Source: Caenorhabditis elegans
Lineage: Eukaryota > Nematoda > Chromadorea > Rhabditida > Rhabditidae
Assembly (NCBI RefSeq): GCF_000002985.6
Contig: NC_003279.8
Coordinates: 11,904,001-11,968,000 of the forward strand
Direction: 5' to 3'
Length of the DNA: 64,000 bases
Shown here in pieces: positions 1 through 9,124 of this stretch. Position 1 is the first letter of the stretch. Each line of letters opens with the position of its first letter. A program made the translations under genes and the position numbers. The notes under the pieces are model-generated. The model made no database searches. It saw nothing but the letters and a program-made list of their open reading frames with translations, and was not told the DNA's origin.

Positions 1-1148
1 GAATTTGACTTGTGGTACTATCAAATTGGAAATGGAGATGCTGATTTGGACTGTGAAATGAGGTAATTATCATAATTGGCAATTCGTAGTACTTTATAAC
101 TTTCAGCTGGGATCCAGAAAGCCGCGGTCTCTCCGATATGCCACTCGCAATTGTTCACAATATTTTGGAAAATATTCCTCCACTGGAAAGGTATATCCTA
201 CTATGAAATCAGCAGAAAAATGAAAAAAAAAAAAAAATTTCAGATTCGTTATTCGTGATGTCTCCTCGAATCTGCGATCTCTCTTCGACTATCATTATCC
301 TGTTATCAAAAAAGTTACCATGGAGGTGAACGACGGCGAAGCTCGCTTGAAGTTGAATAATCAAGAAAGTCTTCAACAAAAGTTTAGAAAAAGTGATGAA
401 GATGAGGATAGTAACTCATATTTGGAAAATGCTATGGATCAATTGGAGACTATCACGACAAATAATAAATTGGAAGAGTTCGAATTAAGATTTGGAAATG
501 ATCCGGACGAAAGAAATCGGTGGGAGTTGAATGGGAAATTCCGAATGATGTTCTTATTTTTGCGTGTTCAGTTAAACAGCGTCCGAAAATTCTCGATCGG
601 AATGTTAAAACCTCATGATGCGCAATGGATGTTCTTTCGCTTCAAGCCAAGAGTTCTCGAGGAAATTGAAATTCGACATTTGACTGTCAAAGACACAGAA
701 TTTGACGATGATGAAGTATTTGAGGAAAATATGGAAATTTACAAGCCGCTCACCGAGCTCGAGCACTGGCAGAAAGCGAAAAAAAGTCAAAATCGGAGTG
801 GATGATTCGATTCATTTTCCAATTGAGACGTTGTCGCATTTTTCGCATTTCGAGATTCGTTTGAAGAAATTCACGATTCAAGATGCAGAGAAGATCAGAG
901 ATGTATGCTAAAACACCGGGGATTTTCGTTATATATTCTGTTTTTTTTTTCAGATCGTCCAGAATTCCCCTTCTTTTCAATCCGGAATCGTCAGAAGCCA
1001 CATCAAAAAGCCCTACCAATTTGTGAAGATTTTCAACCGAAACGTTGCACAACAAAGTGGCTCAATCATCTATAAAACAATGGGATCTCGCTTCAAAATC
1101 AATTTTGGATATGACTCGTTTGAGATTAAAAAAGAAAACAATAATTAA
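1..1148 (+). pseudogene. HTH_48/F-box/FTH (fbxa-like) gene, 5' truncated by window, frame broken
   Basis: Segments read by splice signals are 1-62, 107-190, 244-902 and 954-1148 (TAA 1146-1148). The first segment encodes the end of a Mos1-type HTH_48 domain (WYYQIGNGDADLDCEM). The second resembles the short F-box seen in worm fbxa proteins (LSDMPLAIVHNIL). The third and fourth are FTH/DUF38-like. The frame entering segment 3 ends at 805 because a run of seven A at 779-785 shifts it. The homologous continuation (VKIGVDDSIHFPIETLSHF) lies in the +1 frame and six A would join them. The family is thought to supply substrate adaptors for SCF-type ubiquitin ligases. The start lies left of the window. 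The copy downstream at 1956-3483 is a paralog. I infer a pseudogene, though a strain allele or assembly error in the A run is possible. Confidence 0.72.
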
Positions 1149-1186
1149 TGTCCGGCCTTTGTTAAGTTTTTGTTTAAAGTTTAAAC

Positions 1187-1192
1187 AATAAA
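1187..1192 (+). terminator. poly(A) signal AATAAA
   Basis: A canonical AATAAA lies 39 bases after the stop of the first F-box-like copy, so its 3' end has kept a processing signal. Confidence 0.55.
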
Positions 1193-1508
1193 ATTGTTAG
1201 TTCGATTTTTTTTTTGATATTTCTTCTTATTATATTTGAGTTCATTCATATTTCCCACAGTGGTACTTTCGAAACTTGTTATTTTTCGAAAAAAAAAACA
1301 CGGCGTTCCGACTGTTCTTTAGCAAATTTTAGCTCGTTTTTCGGCCTAATTTGAGTGAACTTAAAATTAAAATAAGCATGAAAATTCTACAGAATTATAC
1401 CTATTTTGCCATGTTTTTTCAACATATTTCATTGAAATTTAGTTGTTTTATCTGAAAATAACAATAATTTCAGCTGAAACATTTGAAAAAACGCTCAAAA
1501 TTGGCCAA

Positions 1509-1900
1509 ATTGCTTTAAAACATGCCTATGGTACCACAATGATCGAATATCATGATAAAAAATTCAAAAAAAATTTCTAAATTTTTATGATTTTTTGAAA
1601 ATTGGAAAAATCGCAGTTTTCCCCTAATTCCTATTTAAATTTCCGCCAATTGAACTCGTTCGTTGGAGCGCGCTTGCATGATTTTCATTATTTTCCTATT
1701 TATTTCTATTATTCCACTGATTTTCTTCATTTTCTGTGTTTTTTAAATGCGCGCTCCACCGAGCGAATCCAATTGGCGGAAATTCAAATAGGAACCTATA
1801 GGAATTAGGGGGAAATTAAAATTTTTCCAATTTTCAAAAAATCATATAAAATCTAGAAAAAAATTTTTTGAATTTTTTAAAGGCATGTTTTAAAGCAATT
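1509..1900. repeat. foldback (inverted-repeat) element between the F-box copies
   Basis: The outer arms attgctttaaaacatgcct (1509-1527) and aggcatgttttaaagcaat (1881-1899) are reverse complements. Inner arms around 1620-1675 and 1745-1815 also pair, including gagcgcgc/gcgcgctc and ccgccaattg/caattggcgg. The short ORFs here are palindrome read-through, and the stretch 1201-1950 holds no gene that I can see. It is probably a non-autonomous DNA element. Confidence 0.75.
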
Positions 1901-1955
1901 TCCCCACTGGCCTCACTCTACCTTTAAGCACAAATCCACAAACTCGACTCCCCCA

Positions 1956-3483
1956 ATGAGTACAATGTCAGAGTCCGATTCCTGCTCTTGTTCTGAATTC
2001 GACGAATCGATGGATTTGTGTTACGAGTTTGTTGCTTCTTTAGTTTAAACTCTAAATAATATGCATTTTCCAGAAAAATAATAGAAAAGAAGAATCTTCT
2101 GCGAAACAACAAAATTGCCATTCGCTCATGTATTCTGTTCCTGTATCTTCAGAAAGAGTCTGTCTATAGTGCATATCACTCGTTTTGTAATGTTCTCGGA
2201 TACGGTTTGATGGAATATCGCGAATTCGACTTTTGGTACTATCAAATCGGAAATGGAGATGCTGATTTAGACTGTGAAATGAGGTAATTAACCGAGCCGC
2301 GACGCGACACGCAACGCGCCGTAAATCTACCCCAGGCATGACCGAGTCAAAATGGCCTAGTTCGGCAAACTCTTACATTTCAAAATATGAGGGAAGCTAG
2401 CGAGAGCGCCTTAAACAAAATAAAATAACTTTCAGCTATGATCCAAAAAGTCGCAGCCTGCCCGATATGCCTATCCAAATTGTTCATAAAGTTCTGGATG
2501 ATATGAAACCATTTGAAACGTCAGTCTTCAATGCTTACTTAATTTTTAAAAATAGTTAATACCCAAATTTTCAGATTTCCTATTCGTAATGTGTCTCGAA
2601 ACTTGAGATCTATCATCGACAATCGCAATTCTGGCATCAAAAAAATCTCGATGAGCATGGGCTACGATCGATTGGAGTTGTACCATGATGACGATGACGA
2701 AGATTATCGATCGTATACGTGTCGGAAGAATAAAAAAATTCGCAATAAGGAATATATGAAGAAACCATTGGACGACGTGGCGATTCTATTGAAAAATCCG
2801 AATCTTAAGCTGGAAGAGTTCAAAGTGGAGGTCAATGATGAATTCACTGAAAGATTTGAAGTTGCTAACTGCTATGAGAATTTCAAGGAGACTTTCAAAG
2901 CTTCGGAGGCGGAAATTAGTGCTAAAAAATTCACGATTGACATGCTGGACCTGCAAGATATTACCCAAGTCGTTTCCCATTTTAAACCGGGAGATCTCGA
3001 AGAAATTGGCATTGATGAGCTCTCCAATAAGAAGGACGTGGAACAGTATTTATGATGATTATGTTGATGAAACAATGGATATGTACTTGGCTCTTTTTGA
3101 GCTGGAGCAGTGGAAGAAGATTAAGAAACTTCGAGTCTGGGATCACCGTTTTACTTTCCCAATTGAAAATCTCTTCCATTTGTCGGGTTTTGAGGTTAAA
3201 ATGGAAGAATTCACGGTTGATGACGCCATCAAGATTAGAGATATACTTTAGAAAATTGATTATTTTCAATAAATCTGATTTTTTTTTCCAGATTCACATG
3301 AAATCCGATCACTTTCAATCCGCAATCATCAGATGCTCTACAATTAAGGCTTCTCAACTCGCGATGCTTTTCAATCATGAGCAATCAGACGAAGAACATG
3401 CTCCGTTCGTCTATGAAACCGAGACGTCACGCTTCAAAATTAGGCTCACCTTTGGCTATTTGGAAATTAAAAAAGAACAGTGA
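1956..3483 (+). pseudogene. HTH_48/F-box/FTH (fbxa-like) gene, frame and splice site broken
   Basis: Exons by signals are 1956-2026, 2074-2283, 2436-2519, 2575 to about 3242, and 3292-3483 (TGA 3481-3483). The acidic start MSTMSESDSCSCSEF leads into an HTH_48-like block (IAIRSCILFLYLQKESVYSA ... FDFWYYQIGNGDADLD). An F-box-like helix (SLPDMPIQIVHKVL) and an FTH-like region follow. Two lesions are visible. The main frame stops at 3053-3055, while the homologous continuation (DDYVDETMDMYLALFELEQW) is in the +1 frame. At the last intron, the place where the upstream paralog has AGAGAT|GTATGC reads AGAGATATACTT, so the GT donor is gone although the acceptor and last exon remain. HTH_48 is the Mos1-transposase-derived helix-turn-helix found fused to F-boxes in worms. 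I infer a decayed tandem duplicate. Confidence 0.72.
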
Positions 3484-3643
3484 TCTCGTGTTGTTTCCAT
3501 TTTTTGAAATTCTGTTAAACATTGTTACTTGTTGATGAATTTGTTTTTTTTTTTCAGACTTTCTAAATTTAAAAATTAGTCGAGATTCATCAAAAATACA
3601 AGTTTTAAAGCAATATTCACAAAATAAAATAATCAGAAGCAAT

Positions 3644-5206
3644 TTAGAAGTCGATTTGCATGACGACCGGAGCATGGTCGCTTCCCATCACCGAGCTCAT
3701 GATATCACTGCGTTTGACCTGAAAAAAGAACATTAAAATTGAATTTTAATTTGGATTTTATCAAAATTCCAGTGGAAAAATTGAATTTCCACTTGGATTA
3801 CGTCGAAATTTCAGTAAAATTCTAAATTTTTAAGTGGATTTCATGGAAATCTTCTGAAAAATTTCAATTCCCCGGTGGATTTTGTCTAAATTTTTTTGGA
3901 AAATCAAATTTTTATGGCAAATTCCATCAAAATTTCGGTATCCACCGGGATTTTACGGGAAAAAATCCCAGACATATTGCATTTTTTGCCCATTTTTTCA
4001 ATTTTCCACAGCTTCCAGACGAGACCTTATTCATAATTCGATTGCTGACAACATAATAATCCAATCTCCATCCAACATCTTTCTGCCGAGAATTCGCCAG
4101 ATAACTCCAAAATGAGTACTTCTTCTCGTCGGGATGCATGGCTCTGAAGGTGTCGGTGAATCCCAACTCGAGCATCTCACTGAACCATCCACGTTCTTGA
4201 TCTGTGAATCCCGCGGTTTTATTTCGATTTGATTCTGGATTCTGAAAGGATCAGGGAGTTAATTTATAATTTTTAAAACAAATTTAATACAATATATTTA
4301 CTTTCAGATCAATTTCATTATGTGCAACATTCAAATCACCCCCGTAGATCACTGGCTTCTTCTCGTCCATCTCCTTCATCTTCTCGGTCAGCAGCTTCTC
4401 CCAGCGTCCTCGTTTCTCCAAATTCACCAGCTTCGCGCCCGAATTTGGAACGTAAGCTCCGATAAAGTAAAACTTGGAGAACTCGGCGATGATCAGACGT
4501 CCGGCAGTGTCGAATTCTGGGTCACCGATTCCTTTGTGAACCTTCATCGGAGCACATTTGCTGAGCAGCCCGACTCCTGCGTAGCCACCGTTCTTCTCTG
4601 TGGAGACGACGAGGGTTTTGGTGTAGTTCTGGAAAAAAATTAGCTTTGAAAATCGCTTTTTCAGCCATTTTCTCGCATTTTTCTGCTAAAATTTCATTCA
4701 AAATATTTTTAAAAAGCACATAATATCCCTATTTAAATGGAAATCTGGTAGAATTTTGACTTTTAAATGTTATTTTTATGCAAATTTCTTTTGAATTGCG
4801 ATTTTCTTTGTAGATTTCAGGAAAAATAGTGAATTTCCGCTTGGATTTAATGGAAATTTCTACGTTTTTTCGTTTAAAATGTGTTAATAAACATATTTTT
4901 GATGAAACCCGGCCGTAAAATATGCGAAAAATCTCTTTTCTTCCAGGAATTCCTTACCTTAAACGTCTCCTCCATCTCCGGGGGCCACTCCTTACACTTG
5001 GTCTCTCCTAGAAAAACGAGGTCAGGCTCCTCGGCGAGCACTTCCTTAAAATCACTTTTCTTCACACAAGCTCTGAGCCCTGCCACGTTCCAGCACACAA
5101 ACTTCCAGCTTTTCTGATTATTGTCCTCTTCTGCCGGCTTCACCTTCTTTGTGAAGATCGAGGCGAGCTTTGGTGCTGGTGCTTCTTCTGCTTTTCGCTT
5201 CGACAT
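3644..5206 (-). CDS. exo-3: AP endonuclease (exonuclease III family), base-excision repair
   Basis: Coding exons on the minus strand are 5206-4958, 4628-4302, 4241-4026 and 3718-3644, 867 nt giving 288 residues. It cleaves DNA 5' to abasic sites. The EEP-fold motifs are all present: WNVAGLRA (Asn40), FLGETKC (Glu68), YGGDLNVAHNEIDL, RLDYYVVSNRI and the final VMGSDHAPVV with the Asp-His pair. A lysine-rich N-terminus of about 30 residues (MSKRKAEEAPAPKL) could carry a nuclear signal. The last intron uses an atypical donor, AAG|GTCTCG, which is required to join the catalytic C-terminus in frame. The start is the only ATG that gives the basic N-terminus. It lies 243 bases downstream of the RRM gene on the same strand, which is compatible with an operon but not proof of one. 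I recall this as C. elegans R09B3.1. Confidence 0.95.
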
Positions 5207-5449
5207 TTTCAGCAACAGGTTAGTAGTCGAGTAGGCTCTTGAACGGAGCAGCTGGGGAAGAAGAAAGTTGAATCAGGTCGGCGGATGGAAGGATGACAAA
5301 TAGAGAAACTTCCCCGAATGTTGAACAGATTAGTTAGAGAATAGTTGAAATTGAATTAAATAATTAAATCGATAGTTTCATTGGATTGTTATTAATAATG
5401 AGATCAGTGAAGAGCAAAAAAGTAACAAAAACCCGATATGAAGATCAAC

Positions 5450-5974
5450 TTATTTGTTGGCGAGGTTGACGCGGAGTGGTCTTCCATTGAACTCGGCTCC
5501 ATTCATCTGCTCGACGGCTCTCTGTGCGGATCCTTCCTCGGCGAACTCGATGAAGGCGAATCCACGTGGACGTCCGGTTTCGCGATCACAGACGATTCTG
5601 AAAGAGATATTGCGTTAGAAATCATGAAGCTCGGGCTGGCTGGGAGAGTTACCTGACGTTGTTGATTTGTCCGATGCTGCTGAAGAAGTTTCCAAGCTCC
5701 TCCTCGGTGGTCTGGAATGGAGCGTTTCCAACTAAAAAAAAGGAAAATTTTAATTGATTTAAATATTTCGCAACCAAATTTGAATCTAAACACTTAAAAT
5801 TGCCTTTTCAAATGAAAATATTAGGGAAAACTTCGCGAATTCGATTTTTCCGAAAAATCCCAAAATTTCAGGACAATATCGAGTTTTATTGGCTATTTTA
5901 ACCAGTTTCCGATTGTTTAATACTTAAAATAAATTATTAAAAAACTAACCGTAAACAGAGAAGATTCCAGACAT
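5450..5974 (-). CDS. R09B3.2: Small single-RRM RNA-binding protein
   Basis: Exons are 5974-5950, 5731-5653 and 5597-5450, 252 nt giving 83 residues, so the protein is essentially one RNA recognition motif with no extensions. RNP2 is VYVGNAPF near residue 8 and RNP1 is RGFAFIEF near residue 46, both with the aromatic RNA-stacking positions filled. The closest relatives are the tandem neighbour at 6421-6956 and the gene at 26807-27635. All three share intron positions: phase 1 inside the VYV codon run, phase 2 in the Arg of NNVRIV, and a 79-nt middle exon. The RRM is of the general CstF64/RBM type, but the target RNA cannot be deduced. The numbering R09B3.2 is recalled from clone order. Confidence 0.9.
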
Positions 5975-6043
5975 GACGATTTTAGGCCGTAGCAGAAAAT
6001 TTATGACGGTTTAATTTTTCCGCTCACCCTGCCTTGGAGAAAA

Positions 6044-6096
6044 CGTGCGGCAGTTGCGTAAAAACCGTGCCAGGGTTGCGTTTTGGCCCCGCCCCT
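6044..6096 (-). promoter_or_regulatory. duplicated promoter block upstream of the first RRM gene
   Basis: Reads (plus strand) gtgcggcagttgcgtaaaaa then gtgccagggttgcg, followed by ggccccgcccc. A matching block lies the same way upstream of the paralog at 7032-7085. GC-rich islands are rare in this AT-rich window. Function as a promoter is inferred from position and conservation between paralogs. Confidence 0.5.
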
Positions 6097-6420
6097 CGAA
6101 TAGCATCGATTTCGACAGATTTTTTCCATTTCAAGCTGAAAATATGAGGAATTAGTCCAAAATAAGACCGCGAAGAGTGTTGAAACTTGAATTTTCAGTT
6201 GTAAGCTCACATTGGGCTGCGCATAGCCCAGGATTCAAAACTTGCTCGAACCGAAGCCGTTCCTTCAAGCTTCTAGCCTCAACGCTTGCCATCAGATTGA
6301 CCCCAAATGAAGATTCGAAATAAAAAAATAGAGCATATATATTTATGATAACGATTTCATGGGTTTATTATTATTGAGATCATTAAAGATCAAACAAGTA
6401 ACAAAGTACCGATATGAAAA

Positions 6421-6956
6421 TTAGTTGTTTCTGTTTTGAGCCAAGTTGACGCGTAGAGCTCTTCCGTTGAAATCGACTCCGTTGAATTGGTCGACGGCTC
6501 TCTGGGCAGCGGCCTCCTCGGTGAACTCGACGAAGGCGAATCCACGTGGACGTCCGGTCTCGCGGTCGCAAACGATTCTGAAAATAGAGATTCATATTGA
6601 GAGTTAACGGGTCGTCGTTCAGGAGGTTTCGGGAAGAGGAGATTTCGGGGAGAGAAGCTTACCTGACGTTGCTGACGTTTCCAGCCTGGCTGAAGTAGTT
6701 GCCAAGGTCGTCCTCGGTAGTTTGGAATGGAGCGTTTCCGACTGAAAAATGCATTAAAATTATTAAAAACTCAAATTATCTCAGCCTAATCAAATACAAT
6801 AAATAGAAAAACGCCTGGAGAAAAATAAAAATTTTAGGCCAGACTTTAAATTCGGCTTTTCTCGATTAAAATCTGCTTTTAAAGCTGAATATTCCAGTTT
6901 TCTACTTGAATAATTTACAATTAACAAAACTAACCGTAAACAGAGAATCCAGACAT
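6421..6956 (-). CDS. R09B3.3: Small single-RRM RNA-binding protein (tandem paralog)
   Basis: Exons are 6956-6935, 6741-6663 and 6577-6421, 258 nt giving 85 residues. It is a single RRM with RNP2 VYVGNAPF and RNP1 RGFAFVEF. The C-terminus is slightly longer than its neighbour, ending AQNRNN. It lies 446 bases upstream of its paralog on the same strand. A likely poly(A) signal, AATAAA on the minus strand, sits at 6364-6369. Its upstream region carries the same compound motif as the paralog (see regulatory entries), so the duplication included the promoter. It is transcribed divergently from ubc-12, with 370 bases between the two start codons. Role inferred only at the level of RNA binding. Confidence 0.9.
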
Positions 6957-7031
6957 GACGATTTTAGGCCGGAGCGTAAATATGTGTGATTCGAATCGTT
7001 TTCGCTTGCCTCCTCCGACTCGTGGGAAACC

Positions 7032-7085
7032 GTGCGGCACTTGCGGTAAAAGTGTGCCAGCCTTGCGTTCGCGCTCCGCCCCCTT
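7032..7085 (-). promoter_or_regulatory. duplicated promoter block between the second RRM gene and ubc-12
   Basis: Reads (plus strand) gtgcggcacttgcggtaaaa then gtgccagccttgcg, followed by gctccgcccccttt. It is the counterpart of 6044-6096 and sits in the 370-base divergent region, so it may also serve ubc-12. The GTGCGGCA core occurs again at 26674-26681, upstream of the third RRM gene. Confidence 0.5.
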
Positions 7086-7326
7086 TAGTCATTTCAGCGT
7101 TAGCAAACGCTGCGTCTTTTATTCCTCATTCTCTGTCATTTTTCATAGCAATTGTTTCATTTTCTCACGTAATTTGTCGTTTTTTCGCTGAATTACAAGA
7201 TTTTCATCGATTTTTGACCCTTTTACACTGTAATTTTGCCAAAAAAACGATTATTTTCTCTATGTTTCCGTATGCGCCGCCTATATCGCTGAAAATTATC
7301 GTATTTCTTAATTTTTCGCTTTCAGA

Positions 7327-7915
7327 ATGTTCAATCTTCAAAAACGAATCAACGGCAACAACGAGGACGGTCGGTATCTTGAAACCCGCATCGCCGTCCG
7401 TGACAAGCTCCTAGCTCAGGGTATGTGGCTGCTTTATAAAAAATTTTGATTTTACAACATTTTCAGAACTCCAACAGCTGGAGACTGCTCTTCGCGATCA
7501 GAAGCAAAAGCTGTGGCATCTCGAGGTCCCATCAACATCGTGTCTTCATGAGTTGGAACTCACCGTGACACCTCAAGAAGGAATCTATCGTGGAGGCAAA
7601 TTCCGATTCAAGATCACCGTCCCGCCAGAGTACAACAACGTGCCGCCCGTTGTTAAGTGCCTGACAAAGGTTTGGCATCCAAATATCAACGAGGACGGAT
7701 CGATTTGTCTATCGATTTTGCGTCAAAACTCGTTGGATCAATACGGATGGCGTCCAACGCGTAACCTCACCGACGTCGTCCACGGACTCGTCTCACTGTT
7801 CAACGATCTTATGGACTTCAACGACGCGCTGAACATTCAAGCCGCCCAGATGTGGAGTCAGAATCGCGAATCGTTCAATCATCGTGTTCGGGAATACATT
7901 TCTAGATATTGCTAA
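7327..7915 (+). CDS. ubc-12: NEDD8-conjugating E2 enzyme
   Basis: Exons are 7327-7420 and 7467-7915, 543 nt giving 180 residues. It takes NEDD8 from the UBA-3 E1 and passes it to cullins, controlling cullin-RING ligases. The N-terminus begins MFNLQKRI, matching the short hydrophobic E1-docking peptide of UBC12 proteins that precedes the E2 fold. The UBC core shows HPNINEDGSICLSILR with the catalytic Cys at about 112 and the HPN at 102-104, then YGWRPTRNLTDVV. Length is normal for the family. The start lies one base after a CTTTCAG acceptor-like site, as in trans-spliced genes. A poly(A) signal AATAAA follows at 8031-8036. I recall this as R09B3.4. Confidence 0.95.
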
Positions 7916-8030
7916 GGACCAACGGATCGGATTACAAATGGCCTGTGAATTGACCCCCCCTATGAAATTGATTTTGATTCTAACTTTTCCCCCACCTCTC
8001 AGACTTTTTCTAACTGTACTTTTTGAAAGA

Positions 8031-8036
8031 AATAAA
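8031..8036 (+). terminator. poly(A) signal of ubc-12
   Basis: Canonical AATAAA 116 bases after the ubc-12 stop, in the short space facing the convergent mag-1 gene, whose stop is at 8147. Confidence 0.7.
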
Positions 8037-8146
8037 ATTTATTCTTGAGAAATTTGAGAACTTAAGAAGAGAAGAGAAAATCGAATAAATTAAACAAGTT
8101 AAAGAGATTTGGTGGATAAAATAGAACAGAGTCTGAAGGAATTAAA

Positions 8147-8676
8147 TTAGATTGGCTTGATCTTGAAGTGAAGGCCAATGAGCGAGAAGACGAGGCACTT
8201 GAGATCCTGAACGAGATAGTAGAACGAGCGGAGACCATCCGGATCTTTCGAGTTGTTCACATCGGCTAGAGCTCCGATTTTGCCGGTCGTAAACGAGATG
8301 TGCTCGTTTTTGTACAGAATTTCCAGCTCCTGGCGTCCAATCTTGTCTGGTTCTGGCCAATTGTCATCGTCCTCCTGCATGATTTCCGAGTCTTCGATGA
8401 TACGCTTGAGCTCGCTGAGCACCGATTCCGACACTGTCGCCTCTTTGCGGATCATCGTGTCATTCTTGTAGTTGGAGTTGTTCGCGTAGCGAAGCGATCC
8501 GTTTGGACGGAATTCGAATTCGAGAAATTCGTGACCGAATTTTCCCTGAAAATTGTTTCGTAAACTAATTTAAATTGGCGAAAATTGTCATTTTTCCAAG
8601 ATTTTCCAAGACCTACCTTGTGTCCAACGTAGTAACGAACGTAAAAGTCCGCTGCCTTCTCTTCTTCGCCGCTCAT
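8147..8676 (-). CDS. mag-1: Mago nashi homolog, exon-junction complex core
   Basis: Exons are 8676-8617 and 8545-8147, 459 nt giving 152 residues, the usual Mago length. Mago pairs with Y14 and locks eIF4A3 on spliced mRNA. The near-invariant family sequence is obvious: [20 protein letters not shown] at residues 11-30, RPDG-like [17 protein letters not shown], and the C-terminal [20 protein letters not shown]. The start is one base after a TATTTTCAG acceptor, consistent with trans-splicing. The gene converges on ubc-12. In worms mag-1 is tied to germline sex determination. I recall the clone name R09B3.5. Confidence 0.97.
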
Positions 8677-9124
8677 TCTGAAAATAAATAGGAATTGAGA
8701 AAATCCAAACATCCATTAAATAAAACCGGGTGAAAATTAGAATTTCAAGGTAAAAAAACCTGATTTTTCAGTGAAAATTCACAAAAGAAAGATGATAAAT
8801 AGGTTTATATTGTGATAAATTCGATAAAAACTGTGTTTTTAGACAAGAAACGATAGAAAATATCCTTTAAAATATAGAGAAAAGAAATCCGATAAAAATT
8901 CGAAAACGCCGAAATCTGTGCATTTGTGCGCGGCGGTGTATGCACCACCGGCACCACACTTGACGACGGAAATTTTTTAATTGTCGATTTAACGAAAGAT
9001 TTAAATAGATTTGAGGATCAATAGAGGTTTAGAGAAGTTGAGATTCGTATAAATTAAAGAAATAGTTTGAAGAGACGATATAAATACAAAGTTAGTGCAT
9101 ACAGAAAATCAAGTTAAAACCAAA

